From Megascapheus bottae (lineage: Eukaryota > Chordata > Mammalia > Rodentia > Geomyidae): a stretch of 64,000 bases of DNA. The stretch lies in assembly GCA_024803745.1 (NCBI GenBank), contig JANJXV010000006.1, positions 42,443,001-42,507,000 of the forward strand, read 5' to 3'. The position numbers and the translations under genes are program-made. This document shows, in pieces, positions 33,761 through 45,575 of the stretch (the first letter of the stretch is position 1; each line of letters opens with the position of its first letter). The notes beneath the pieces are model-generated. The model ran no database searches, had not been told where the DNA came from, and saw nothing but the letters and a program-made list of their open reading frames with translations.

Positions 33761-33980
33761 AGCCAGGCACCAATGGCTTATGCCTATAATCCTAGCCACT
33801 TGGGAGACTGGGATTGGAGGATCATGGTTTGAAGCCAACTAAGAGTCTGTGAGACTCTTATCTCCAATTAGCTACCAAAAAAACAGAAGAACTATGGCTC
33901 AAGTAGTAGAACACTACCCTTGAGAAAAAATGCTCAAGGACAGCTTAAGTTCAAACTCCAGGACAGACACCCACATAAAT
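33761..33980 (+). mobile_element. B1-ID composite SINE
   Basis: AGCCAGGCACCAATGGCTTA, ATAATCCTAGCCACTTGGGA, GAGACTCTTATCTCCAATTA and CTCAAGTAGTAGAACACTAC show both arms. Confidence 0.9.
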
Positions 33981-34190
33981 ATGTGAAATAAAATGCATAA
34001 TATGCATAATATACATTTTCATTTGCATTTGATGACTTATGCCAATAACAAAAAGAAACATGCTATATAATTCCACTTATGTAAGGTACTCAGAGTTGCC
34101 AAGCTAATAAAGAATAAAAGTAGAATGATAGATTCCATGGAGAGTTGGTGTTAAACAGATATACTATTGAATCATACACTTAAGGGTTAA

Positions 34191-34438
34191 GCCAGGCGTG
34201 GTGATTCATTCCTATAATCTCAGCTACTTGGGAAATAAAGATCAAGAAGATTGTGGTTTGAGATCAGTCCAAGCAAAAATCTTAATGAAATTACCTAGTT
34301 AGACAATAGTCCTGGGTGTCCGGAACAAAAACCACAGAGCATTCTCTAAAAAATAAAGTGAAAAAGAGCTGAGGACATGGCTGAAGAATGTTCAAGACTG
34401 AGGCCCTGAGTTCAAATCTCAGTACTAACCCCCCAAAA
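34191..34438 (+). mobile_element. B1-ID-type SINE, older variant
   Basis: AGCCAGGCGTGGTGATTCAT, TATAATCTCAGCTACTTGGG and AAATAAAGATCAAGAAGATT share a distinctive second block with the element at 3739. It ends GAGTTCAAATCTCAGTACTA. It likely represents an older lineage than the common type. Confidence 0.8.
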
Positions 34439-34859
34439 TGGTTCATATGACAAATTTTATATCTTATAGTTGCTTTTAATTAAAAAAAATAAAAGGCCTA
34501 GTCTTCCCAACTTTATGAGGTCAATGATCCTTTCTTTTTCTTGATAGAATAAACTTTAGGAAATATTAGTACATATGGATTCTTTCAAGAAATTGTCCTA
34601 ATATTCTGGAAGCCAGCCAGCACATAACAACTACATCTTAGCTATAAATGCAGTTACACTACCCTCAAAAAATGAATGAATGATTACGATGTGATTTAAA
34701 CCCTTTGGCCTATTATCAGGACCAAGCCCAAGGAACCTCGGTAAAACATGCTGTACTTGACCTGATTCTTCCATGTGCTATCTAAGAAGCCTGAGTAATA
34801 CTTGGTGAAAGGAAAAATTATGGCTACATCAATCCATCTTTCCACTTTTCTTTTAAAGT
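34439..34859. other. Unique DNA
   Basis: Nothing recognised. Confidence 0.55.
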
Positions 34860-35085
34860 GTAGTCCCAGCTTCATCCTCTTTGGGGCACCTGCCTGGTCT
34901 CTCTCATACATGATTAGACTCTGCTATGTGTGCCTAAGACTACACATTCTGCGCACACTCAGATCTCATCATTTCTTGTGAATCACTGTAGTTATTTAAG
35001 ATGTCTCTGATAGGCCAAGGCCTATCAGGCTGTGAGTTCCTTGAAAGCAGTATTTGATTGCTTACACAAAACTTAATACATAAAT
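34860..35085 (+). mobile_element. L2 LINE 3' end
   Basis: GGCACCTGCCTGGTCTCTCT, TTAGACTCTGCTATGTGTGC, GCTGTGAGTTCCTTGAAAGC and AGTATTTGATTGCTTAC fit the L2 3' UTR (GACTGTGAGCTCCTTGAGGGC-type). An ancient mammalian fossil. Confidence 0.6.
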
Positions 35086-35257
35086 GGCAGACAATGGTGA
35101 TATCAGTGATGGAGTTTGCATTCTCAGGACAAGCATGGCTTGTTTTTGAACAACTGTCCATGTATGTGGACCAACTCAGGTCATATTTGACTCTAGTGTT
35201 ATGTGCATGCTCAGAACTTCTTTCGTTTCCATGACTTGCCTCATTCCAATGAACGAT

Positions 35258-35490
35258 TGTACATGCTAGTAGCTCACGCCCCCAAACTATAGGTGCCTAG
35301 GAGTGAGAGATCTGAGGATCATGGTTCAAAGTTACCCCTGGCAAAAAAAAAAGCCCATGAGATTTTTATTTCCAAATAAAAAGAAAAACATAACATAAAA
35401 GCAGAAATGGAGCTGTGGCCCAAGCAGTAGAGCACCAGCCTTGAGCAAAGAAGCTAAACAAAGCTGGCAAAGTTGAGTTAAATTCTCATA
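35258..35490 (+). mobile_element. B1-ID composite SINE
   Basis: CATGCTAGTAGCTCACGCCC, GAGATCTGAGGATCATGGTT, AAATGGAGCTGTGGCCCAAG and CAGTAGAGCACCAGCCTTGA. Its tail runs into a trinucleotide repeat. Confidence 0.87.
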
Positions 35491-35545
35491 CCAGCACACA
35501 CAACCACCACCACCAGCAGCAGCAGCAGCAACAACAACAAAATAA
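35491..35545. repeat. (ACC)/(AGC)/(AAC) trinucleotide tail
   Basis: CACCACCACCAGCAGCAGCA is followed by ACAACAACAA. It is a compound triplet repeat grown from the SINE tail, translated on the minus strand as Ala/Gly runs that are not a gene. Confidence 0.93.
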
Positions 35546-36817
35546 AACAATCAATCATCCTTTCCTCCAAGTCATTTCTGCTTGATTTGTTTTGGTTGTA
35601 CGTGTCTTACTCATCAGGTGTGCTATGTCTGTCCAGGCCTCCATTATCTTAGGAACACCTCAAGAACCAAATGCCCAACACCGTCCTCCCGTTGTCTCAA
35701 GCCTCACTCACGGAGACTCCAGGCTGTCAGGCTGCTACCATCTGAGGAGCGCTGACATGCTGATCGTCATTTCTCCTGTGTGATCTTCCAGGACTGCAAA
35801 TGGCCACTCCTCATCTTTCCTGCATCCATCAGCCCACTTTTCTGAATTCTTGAAGCAAAATAGACACATCCTGCTTCTTAAGACTTAAAGGCAACTGTGA
35901 ACTGTAAGCCTGCCTTTCCTGGTGCTTTTCTTATTTTGATCCTTTCAAACATTTAGACACTCGCTCTGACGATTATACTTGCAACTGATTATGAGTTATC
36001 CCCTCCCTGTTGACATTCATCATCATTTCCCTTTGAGGGGCTTGGAGCATGTTTCTGTGCATTGCATGGATTGTTCAGATAGAGCCACATTTGGAACCAC
36101 ACTAATGCCTCATCTGGAATCAGCAGGAGAAGATGTTTTAATCAGTTAGAGATATCCATAATGGGAATCACAGGGGGTGTGATTCCACCATTTCTGCTCC
36201 AGAGGTTTTGTTCCTGTACTCCTCCAGCAGTGCTCCCATACATCTGATCCAAAGTTGACAATACAACACTATGTCCTCTGGCCACCTAGAAAAATAGATG
36301 ACACTCCATTGCCTGTACCAACATTGGTCCAGCTTTCGCTTTCTCACCACTCGAAGTGGGAGGAGTCTCCAGTGCTCATCGTCTGCAGGCCCAGCCAAGC
36401 CTCACTGAGTGAGGCTAGATTAAGACAGGAAGTCTATCATCCGCCTCAGCCTCAACCCCTCCAGAGGTGGGGTTTATCTTCGCTGCCCACAGACCCCGCA
36501 TCTGCTTTGACTCCCATGAGCTCTGGGTGTCAACCAAGCTCCCAGGTCACACCTCGTGTTATCTTTTGTCTACTTCTTCCATGTTTGCTCAGACACGTTG
36601 GCTCATGGGTGAGACTGAGCTTCTGCCTCAGGTGACCTGTCTGCATTTACTTTTGTGGTTTCAACAGAACTTGCTTATTTATGCTCCCAAGAATTTAAGA
36701 CTTGCTAGGTTCCTTACTCTTGGCCCAGACTGGTCATATATGAGCAGAGTTTCCAGAAGGACATTGAGGAATATGGAAATTCTCTATTGGTGGTCACCTT
36801 TTATTCTGGTTAATAAT
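35546..36817. other. Unique DNA with overlapping chance ORFs
   Basis: Frames of 126 and 129 codons (plus, 36255-36856) overlap each other and a minus frame. None resembles a protein family, and the longest lacks a good start context. Confidence 0.5.
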
Positions 36818-36912
36818 TTAAGGTCGAGGTCTCACAGACCTTCTTGCCCAGGCTGACTTCGAACAAGGATCCTCAGATCTCAGCCTCCGTAGTAACTAGG
36901 ATTACAGCTACC
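36818..36912 (-). mobile_element. B1-ID SINE, left-arm fragment
   Basis: GCCCAGGCTGACTTCGAACA, AGGATCCTCAGATCTCAGCC and AGTAACTAGGATTACAGC are the reverse complement of the SINE head. Confidence 0.85.
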
Positions 36913-37094
36913 AATGTTCAGATGTGATCCCTTTCTTCAGTAACACATCGTGTTTGCATGGTACTCCCACATGGTCTGGACTCTGAACACAGGACCAGTT
37001 ATTTCAGCCTAGACAAGCCCATGACTTCTATTCTCCCTGCAGCATGGATTCAGTTCTTTCCCAAGCAGACCCAGTGTGCCCTGCGCCAAGACAC

Positions 37095-37345
37095 TATAAA
37101 GGTATCACTTACTCAGCATTTGCTGTGTACCACAATGTTAAATAAGAGTGTTGGACACATCATCTTACTTTACCCTCATTTGCAAGGACTCTAGGGACCA
37201 GATACCATTATTATCCCCAGTTTACACCAGAGGAAATCAAGTCTTGGCAAAGAAAACCAATTCATTGTGAGGTCACCTACGAAGAACTGGAACTTGAAAT
37301 TCACCTTGCTGAAGCTAGAGCTTCTATTTTGAATCACTGTTCTAA
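37095..37345 (+). mobile_element. MIR SINE, near full length
   Basis: CAGCATTTGCTGTGTACCAC, ACACATCATCTTACTTTACC, CATTATTATCCCCAGTTTAC and GTGAGGTCACCTACGAAGAA trace the MIR consensus. Confidence 0.85.
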
Positions 37346-37714
37346 AGATTGAAAACTAATAGCCCATGGTAAAATGTTAGCCACTGTTACATTTAATTAC
37401 TAGAGCTTGTTTTTTGTTTTTGTTTTTCCTTTTTTAAACGATCTGACTATAATCTGACTTGTAGAATCAAAAGCCCTTTGTAAAACTAACTAGATAGATA
37501 GCTAGATAAAATTATACTGGTTCTTAAAACTCAGACGCTTCACATAAAAAATCAGATTAATGGCTTTACTAAATTAGAAAGTCTGGTAAAAGAGTTTCCC
37601 TGTACTACAAGACAAAAATCAAATGACCCTAGAAATGCCTGCTTTTTCCATGGGAGTGAGCACTCCAGTTTGCCTGACTTCACTGTTCCTCCATGCAGCA
37701 GGTCTTAGATATGA
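37346..37714. other. Unique DNA
   Basis: Nothing recognised. Confidence 0.55.
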
Positions 37715-37802
37715 CTATCAATGAGAACCATCTGGAGGATCACTGGGCCCTACACCAGCGTTTCTGATTCTGTAGGTCTGGGTAGGGCCTGAGAATTTGC
37801 CT
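37715..37802 (+). mobile_element. MER5-type hAT fragment
   Basis: GAGAACCATCTGGAGGATCA, GGGCCCTACACCAGCGTTTC, TGATTCTGTAGGTCTGGGTA and GGGCCTGAGAATTTGCC are the inner MER5A region. Confidence 0.8.
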
Positions 37803-38044
37803 TATTACAGTCCCAGTGTCAGTTACCATGCCTTATCATATTAATGCTGTCACTTCTTATATTCCATTCACCCACTCAGTCCTCTCCCCTCCATTCCGTC
37901 TGTAGGCCCTTGAGTCTACGCTACAGGCACTCTGTTATACAAATGTCAAGGAATTCAGGGTTCTTCCATCTTCGCTTAAATTCCCACTACCTTCTGATAG
38001 CAATGTCAAAGCCAATCTGAATTTCTTGATTAAGAATTTAATTC

Positions 38045-38137
38045 CTTTGTTGGCACTGGGATTTGAACTCAGGTCCTTGGCCCTAGTGCTCGTTAGGCAG
38101 GTGTTCTACAACTGAGCTGTGCCTCCATCTGGATTTC
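38045..38137 (-). mobile_element. ID-type SINE fragment
   Basis: GGCACTGGGATTTGAACTCA, GGTCCTTGGCCCTAGTGCTC and GTTAGGCAGGTGTTCTACAA are the reverse of an ID-like tRNA-derived element. Confidence 0.7.
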
Positions 38138-39799
38138 TTAATGTTCTGACTCCTTTGGATTTTTTCATTAATATAATGTAACTTTATATTCAATTTCACA
38201 AAGGCAGCAGAAGACTTCATAATTTTAAAAAATTACTAAAGCTGGCATGTCACAGCATTTTTCCTCTGAGCTGGAAGGAACCAGCAGAAAAGTCAGAGCC
38301 TCTCCCAGCAAAACCCCCTATGGCTTTAGAAACCACTAAATTCATTTTCAGCACTTCACCATTCTGTTCTTTTAGTAGGACTTGCTGCATGGTCTCAACC
38401 AGTTGTCTTCTCTACTTTCAGAAAGTCTCTATTTCAAGAAAAACCCACTTGGACAGTTAATCAGAAAACAGTTCATCTGTTGAAAAAAAAAATTCACTAG
38501 GCTTTTGTTCCACCTGCAAATGCCTTTTGGAACCTCTGGGGCCTATCCAGCCACTTACTCAAAATATCTCCTTGATTCCTAGGCAGAGATAATTCTTTCT
38601 TTTTTCAGATCTTATACTATGGCACATGCCATCCTGTACTTCCTTTCAATATACAGTTGTTGTCCTGTATCTTCCCTAAGAGACCATAGCATCTCTTAGG
38701 ACATAAGATAAGACCACCATAACTTTGTAACCTGTATGATTCCCAGATTAGCTCTCTGCTTTCAGGCAACATGTAGCTGAGACTCAAGAGTTTAGATAAA
38801 TAGCAGGACTGGAGGACAGAGTTATAGAGATTTGAAACTACCTCCATTTCCAGTCATTCGCTGGGCCCTGCTATGTGTCCAGCATGCACTCAGGAGCCCG
38901 TGAAGTGCAGAACACCGTCAAACAAAACAAATGACAAAGACTGAGAGGTATGTAAACATTAAGTGCTGAACTACCTGGTGGTAATGGTGAGAGAAGTAAA
39001 TGCCAGTTAAGAAGGGGCAGAACCAGAGGGAGCTGGGAAAATCAGACTAGACTACGTGGGGAAGATCAGACCCAACCAGAGGACTAAGCAGGAAGAGAGT
39101 CCAGATTTCTGCTCCCAACGTCATAAAGATTTTCTCCCTTGTTACTTTCCACTTTGTATTTCTCTCCATTATTAGAAATGCGTTCTAGTTCCACTATGGC
39201 TAAGAATGTAGTCAAGTTTAATAAATATTCTACTCTCACTTGATTAGTAATTGTAATACATATATGCATATATTATATTTACATATCATACTCACATGTC
39301 AGCAGATGCATACAAATTTAAGCCATTATCACCAAAATGTCCTCTTTGAAATCTACTTTACAGGTTGGCAGCTGCCACTTTATTTGGTTTGTATCAAACA
39401 ATTCGTGTCCTTTCAGCCTTTACCTTTTGCATCTTTTCTAAGCAAAATTTAATTGCATTTTCATTACCATTGATAAGATGTACAAGGGGGATTCATTTAA
39501 ACATAGCCATTTATCTAAACAAAACCATTAGACTCCTTCCCTGCATCGTAATTGTATTTTTTGCCCACAATCATTGTCAATTGTTTTGCTATTTCATTCA
39601 GTATAATAGAATTTTGTCTAAATTGATTAGCTCCTATTTTTACTATTTGTTTTATCATGTGCTGTCTCCTTAATATGTGCTACTATCCCTTTTTAATTAC
39701 TTTTATTCTCCTACTTTAATCCCTGATATAGACATTCTTTTAATCGTTTTCTTTTCTCTTCACCTTTTTCTTGCCTTTTCTTTTTCTACCATTACTGGA
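38138..39799. other. AT-rich unique DNA
   Basis: No gene recognised. The frames of 60-102 codons near 39240-39673 are AT-rich chance openings. Confidence 0.5.
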
Positions 39800-40490
39800 G
39801 AGATTACAACAAGGTTTCCTAAATCATCTTAGAATATTGTAAACTAGTAGTTTCACTATTTTTCTGAGCAGCCTTTCCAAATAGTGGCCTGATGTATTTT
39901 CTTTCTGTCTTTCGTGCTTTTTTTTGCCATGTATTATAAATCTACATAATTTAAATCACATAAGACGCTATTGATGCTGGATATCCGTTCATATTATCTC
40001 AGCTCTTTTTTTTACCTTTTAGATGCCTTCTGTTCCTTTTTATATTACTACTCTTCCATCTGAAATTATTCTCTTTTGTCCAGAAAGCTTCTTTTTGTAT
40101 CTCTCTTGATGAATCATCTCAGTGGTTCTGAATATTCACTTCTTATATTCACTTCTGAAGAACATTTTTGCTAGGTATAAAATTTAAATGAAGCAGTTGT
40201 TTCTTTTAATTTTTAAAAAGTCAGGTCATTATACTCTATGTTGTTTCTGTATAACAAACAATTGTTCTTTTCATGATTAATGTAGTTTTTTCTTTTACTC
40301 TCCTACTGTCTGTCTGTCCTATCTTTTGTTCCTCATCTTGCCTCTTCACAGTTTTATTCCAATATCCACACCAATGGTTTTATTTGTAATTTTTTTGATT
40401 TTTGACAAAATGTTTGTTTGTCTATCACAAATTTTGGAAATTTTTGGTAATCAGCTTTTCAAATATTTCTGTGTTATTTGTTTATTTATT
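39800..40490 (-). mobile_element. Ancient L1-like (L1M/HAL1-type) fragment, tentative
   Basis: GAACATTTTTGCTAGGTATA and AAATTTTGGAAATTTTTGGT, then AATCAGCTTTTCAAATATTT resemble the antisense of an old L1M/HAL1 5' region (GAAGGATAGTTTTGCCAGAT-type and CAGCCATTATTTCTTCAAAT-type). It is very diverged, and boundaries are guesses. Confidence 0.35.
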
Positions 40491-40594
40491 GCTTTCAAGA
40501 CTGGCACTCTACCACTTGATTCCCACTTTCACTTGCATTATAAGCTTTGTATTTTATTTATATGTAGGTATGTATTTAAAAAATTTTTTTTACA

Positions 40595-40672
40595 ATACTG
40601 TGGTTTGAATTCAGGACCTAGCACTTGCTAGGCAGGTATTCCACCTCTTAAACCACATTCTCATCTCTGTGT
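40595..40672 (-). mobile_element. ID-type SINE fragment
   Basis: TGTGGTTTGAATTCAGGACC, TAGCACTTGCTAGGCAGGTA and TTCCACCTCTTAAACCACAT are a reverse ID-like element. Confidence 0.72.
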
Positions 40673-41221
40673 TGTAATTTTTTACTATGTCTTTTTCTAA
40701 GCCCAATTAGTTTGTTCCTCTGTGCATGAACTAATATACTTTCTTCCATGCCAATATTCTATTCTGCTATATCTGTTTCCCATTAATACCCCTGGGTCCA
40801 TTGTCATTCACAGTTATTGTCTCTTAATGCACATGAGGATTTTCTGTTAACAAAGTCCTTTCAGTATCTGCACCATTTCATCCAGTTCTATGTGTCTACC
40901 ATGTGGATCAATAGGCAGCGTTGCCTTGAGGTTGCTGAATATCCACAGGTATCAAAAGCAAGGAATTAATTTGCATTTTTTACAAAAAACCTAATTGAAA
41001 GTTGAGTTTTAATTTTTCTTTATACCCTGAATAGTTGATACTAGTTAAGATCATTAATTGATTATGTGTTTTATGGCTGTCCTTAATAATTTGTGATTAT
41101 TGCTTTTTAGTCCCTGAAAAAATAAAAACTCCAAAGTGACTCAACAAATACAGACCATGTATACAAGCATTGTATGCAATTGTAAAGCTTTCTGCAAAAC
41201 CCTAAAAATATATTTTAAAAT
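40673..41221. other. Unique DNA
   Basis: Nothing recognised. Confidence 0.55.
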
Positions 41222-41330
41222 CTAGATCAAGCATTGTGGTATACACCTATAATCCTAACACTCAGGGGCCTGAGGCAGGAAGATTATAAATACAAGAGTA
41301 ACTTGAATTACATTATGAAACCTATTTTTT
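41222..41330 (+). mobile_element. B1-type SINE fragment
   Basis: AAGCATTGTGGTATACACCT, ATAATCCTAACACTCAGGGG and CCTGAGGCAGGAAGATTATA match a diverged B1 left arm. Confidence 0.8.
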
Positions 41331-41434
41331 AAGCTGCAGAATTTTCCTTTGTATTTATAATTTTATATAATCATTTTATATCTATCTATATATGGAAAAA
41401 GCACATGCATGAAACTGTAGACACAGAAATATAT

Positions 41435-41852
41435 ATTTTTTAATTTTATTTTTAATTTTTATTTCTTTTTTCATATATTTTTATTGTAATTAATAGAAGG
41501 GTTACATAATATTCACCAGATAGAAGGTGCATTACTTCACAAACATTGATACCCTTTCTCATGTCTTGGTCCCCACTTTCCTTCCCCCAGCCCCACCCCT
41601 CATCTTGTTTCCCCTCTTCCCTATCCTATTTCAAATAACCAAATAAACATATATACAATATATCAGATAACAAGGTGAAATACTGTAACCATATGAGATA
41701 ATCAAGGGACAGCAAAAGAGATGAGAGGTAACATAGTACATTAAGGACAACAATCACTCATTACATGGCTTTTGTTTCTATATCCTGGAGGTCCTTTCAT
41801 TTAGCGGCATCCTATATGGCCTTATGTATCTAGGTTTTGCTTTACTGTAAAT
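41435..41852 (-). mobile_element. L1 LINE 3' UTR with perfect target-site duplication
   Basis: A 418-bp 5'-truncated L1, antisense. The T/A-rich start (TTTTTAATTTTTATTTC) is the reversed tail. ATTGTAATTAATAGAAGGGT, CATTGATACCCTTTCTCATG and AAATAACCAAATAAACATAT follow the 3' UTR type seen in sense orientation at 6400-6770. It is flanked by a perfect 13-bp direct repeat CACAGAAATATAT (41422-41434 and 41853-41865). Confidence 0.93.
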
Positions 41853-41865
41853 CACAGAAATATAT

Positions 41866-43689
41866 TTTAAGCCTTGTTTTTAATATATAATATACACTTA
41901 AAACATTTAACAATAGGGCATTGTGTTATTTAAATGTCACATACAAAAGATTGAATGATTTGCTATTTGCAAACATTATTTTCAAATACTTAGTGACATA
42001 GCAATTTGTAGAGCAGGATACCATTTTTTAAAAAAAACCACACAGTATTTGTCCTATTAGGCCCAAACAAAAATAGATTCCTACTATTGGTTTTAAACAA
42101 CACCTTGAAGGCTTTCTTTCCCTTGGTAACTCATGGCCTTCTTCCTAGGCCTAGCATAAATAGAAAACATTTAGACCAGAATGAGTCCTCTCTCACTGCT
42201 TTATAAAGCAACGGAATTTGGGAGGGGGTCTTGGCAGCTCCCTCACAGAACTTAGGAGGGGATTTAGATAAACACGAGAAGAGCAGAGGGGGGTTGGATG
42301 GCTGGAGAAGCAAGCTATAGGGACCAGGTGGGGTCCAGGAAAAAAATAGGCCAGTGTGAATTTTCCTACAGTAGGAGTGGCCAAGGCACTTTAGGACACA
42401 AATGTCTAATATTAAATTTTATGTTGTTTTCTATGCTGGAATAAGAACCACATGCCGTTGGGTCAATTGTTAGCCTAAGTATCACCAACAGACTACAAAT
42501 AAAATAATGCGGTTCTGATGTTAACTCTTACTCTCTCCCCAACAATTGAATTGTTGAATACCAGGCAAGCTGTGGCTTCACAAGCTGTCTCAGTCCTGGT
42601 CTGGCCTGCTTCCTGTTCTTTCATCCTTCTCATTGTCTCAACCTCTTCTTTCCCATCCAGTTTGTGTTCTTTATGGCCTCGTGGAATTTCCCTATTTAAA
42701 ATCTTAACCCCAATTACAGAGAGCTCTGCCTTCCCCCTTGCTGCAAAACATGGAGTATTTTGCTGTGTGTTCTCAGTTTACTTCTTTATTCTCTCCTAAT
42801 TGTGCCCATGCTTCAGCTAAGAGAGGAACTATGTCTTGTGCGTTGACTTTTGCCTGAAGGAAACAGCCAAAAAGTCTTTTTGAGGAGTTAACAACTCTGC
42901 TTCTTGTGTAACACAATCAATTACTCCCTTCCTACAATCCTTTGTGCCCCTCTTGCAAGCACAAGGCATATTTTAACCCAAAGTAATTCTTGAATTAGCG
43001 ATTGCAATGTAGACTCCCATTTCCTTTCCCAACTGGACTCCTCTATTCCTGGTTGCATTTGTGTAGTAGATGACTACAGAAATTGTAGTGCTAAGCCCTA
43101 GAACTTTCTTTTCTTTGAAGGCTTTCAGCTGCTGTCCACACTCTGGAACCTGGATGGAAATCTGTAGATAGAGAGAAGGAAAAAGCACTTAGAAGAAATG
43201 CTACATCTTTTAGTCTTTGTTGTAAAATGTGACAATCACCTCCCACCATCCTCACTACCTTGTTTCCAAACAGAAGTTTTTCATTTAACATACCCTGATG
43301 GTGTCATTGCTAACTAACTGGTTATTTTCACTGGGAGATAAAGCCCCATGCAGTTTGTCATCTCAGTTTTCAATACCACCAAGCTCTCTCTTTTGGGAGC
43401 TGTCTTCTCAGGGTTTATCATCATTATATTTTTAGCTGGATCCTTTGTTTTCACAATTTTATCAAGTTCCTGTTTGTAATTCTGCATGCTGCCCTGCTTC
43501 TCAGCTTGCTAGGTCCCCAAACTATCCTATAACTAGGAATGCATTTCACAAAAATTGATTATTATATACTGGCAGTTTCCCATGAGGATTCATTTGAATA
43601 AGATATGAATATTCATTTCTCAGGCTGTAACAGCATTACCTCTGTATCTTTAGCACATCGCCTTAGCAGCAGTATCTACACACTTCTGA
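41866..43689. other. Unique DNA, possible L2 trace
   Basis: No gene recognised. AGAGAGGAACTATGTCTTGT near 42818 resembles an L2 end but is too short to call. Confidence 0.5.
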
Positions 43690-43986
43690 CGTGTTTTGTT
43701 TTGCTTTTCCTGTGTGATTTTGCGGCAGTGGAAGCTGTCACTATGGGGCAAAAGGAAGATTTGTAATTTGCTCCTATTTGTGGAGGGGATACAACTACTA
43801 GTTCAAAAGTTCAAGCCAGGCACAGCAAAAATTGAAATCAAATGCAGGATCGCTGCAGATACTAGGTCCCACAATGCTTCAAGAGATCAAGAACCAGACT
43901 GGACCATAGCTTGCCCATGTCCTAAATCCATTTATGCAGATTCTGCAGTTGCATTGCTGTCAGGTGTACACTGCGCAATTAAATAA
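43690..43986. promoter_or_regulatory. Repeat-free block, candidate conserved element
   Basis: It contains no repeat that I can see and keeps a 96-codon frame open on the plus strand (43696-43986). That frame begins at a non-ATG codon in T-rich DNA, and its peptide is unfamiliar. Clustered motifs such as TCAAATGCAGG, AATCCATTTATGCAG and GCGCAATTAAATAAAACTAAATG resemble POU/homeobox sites. It may be an enhancer or chance. Confidence 0.2.
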
Positions 43987-45204
43987 AACTAAATGCGGGT
44001 GTATTTTATCCAAATTTTAAATTCTTTCTCTCCTTTTTAAAATTGTTAAACAAAAGCAACAGATGGAAAGCTGCCAGAGGTGCTGAGTCTCCCGACTGGT
44101 CAAACAGCTCTGCTCACTTGCAGACAATTCCTCTCTGTACATCAAGAATTCTTTTTGAAGATCCTGCTTGAAATCCTTGAGGGCATCATTATCTCCTTTC
44201 CTCAACTCCCTGGTCTTAGCTCGGTGGTCTTCTGAAGCTGGGCAGGGAAAAGCTGTGTTCCTAGAGATCAGGTATGTCTTCTAATTGAGCTCTGACTTGG
44301 TGCAGCCTGAAATCACCCGCAAGACCCTGCTCTCTGCCAGCCAGCACCACCCAGCCTACTGGGAGCCCAGATGAAAATGAGAAAAGTAGAAGGACCATCT
44401 CTTCCTGCCTCTTTCTTCTGCCTGTGTCCCCACACAGGGGGCTGCGCCATCAACTTCCTGGTTCTGAAGCTTTCAGGCTGAGCAGCACTACTAACTTGTC
44501 TGGCTCTCCAGCTTCCTGTCAAAGGCATTTCTCTGGCTCCATGATCACAAGAAGCCCATCTCCCTAATGAATGCCCCACCTCAGAATGCCTATCTGTCCC
44601 AGCCTTTGGAGAATCCTGGCCAATACACTCAGTGACAGATTATACCAAAAGGTGGGTAGGTGATGTGGAGGGCATCTTGTGTAATGGTGCTAGCTGTGCC
44701 CAGTGTTCTTCTGCAGGGGATTTGACACGAGGAAACTGGAAATCCCAAAGCAAGTGTAAATTGTAAGGCAGGATCTGCCTCTACATGCTAAGACTCAGCC
44801 TTACTATAAACCAAAGCCCCCACTTAACTAAACTCTTCACGAACCCTCGTACCATTTCACATGGGAGCTAACTTCAAGGAGCTGAACCTCATCTACAATG
44901 TGGACAAAAGCCACAGCTTCTGAGGTGGGAGGAAGAAAGAGGGATCTTCTAGCTGAGCCAGCACAGAACCACCTCTGAGAGCTGAGGCAGTGGTGTAGGT
45001 GGTGAATGTGACAGAGGGTGGCATCCTTGCATGCTCACAGGCAGCCTAGGATGTTGCACGAGCCCTGACACACAAGGCTAGAGTCTCGGGTGGATCTGGC
45101 TTGGAAGAACTTACTTAAAACTTGAAAATCAAAAATGAATTAATTTCAGATTCAGCATAGTTATGGTTTACAGGTTCATGTTTATATTTTGTTGTTTATG
45201 GTGG
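43987..45204. other. Unique DNA
   Basis: An 88-codon minus frame (44313-44579) is open in a GC-richer segment but unfamiliar. Nothing else seen. Confidence 0.5.
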
Positions 45205-45310
45205 ATGATTTTCCTGAGACACAGTCTTGCTGTGTAGACTCAATTGGCCTTGAACTTGAGACCTTACTGCCTGAGCACTGGGATTGCAGGCATAAACTCA
45301 GCCATCATGT
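45205..45310 (-). mobile_element. B1-type SINE
   Basis: CTGAGACACAGTCTTGCTGT, GTAGACTCAATTGGCCTTGA and GAGCACTGGGATTGCAGGCA are the reverse of B1. Confidence 0.83.
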
Positions 45311-45419
45311 TTAAGTTTCATGGTTTCATGTAAAGCTTATTGTGAATGATGTGCTACAAAGGACATTAAAATCTGTGCTTAATGCCTGGTAATCTTCATC
45401 TGGCTAGACCAATCAATGT

Positions 45420-45575
45420 TCTTCTTACCTTGTTACAGTTTTTCTTGTCAGGGTTACAGTTACACTCACCAGGTAGTAGGTGCATTATTCTCACACATTG
45501 ATACCCCTTCTTATGTTTTTGTCCCCATTTCCCTACTCCCACCCCTCCCACTTTCTACCTCTATAAAATCCCTCT
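45420..45575 (-). mobile_element. L1 LINE 3' UTR fragment, antisense
   Basis: GTCAGGGTTACAGTTACACT, CACCAGGTAGTAGGTGCATT, ATTGATACCCCTTCTTATGT and TCCCCATTTCCCTACTCCCA parallel the elements at 41435 and 49355. Confidence 0.8.

Noticed and set aside
36255..36856. Overlapping frames of 126 and 129 codons
   Set aside because: They overlap in different frames with no family resemblance and no splice structure.
42818..42860. L2-like end
   Set aside because: Only about 20 bp of similarity.
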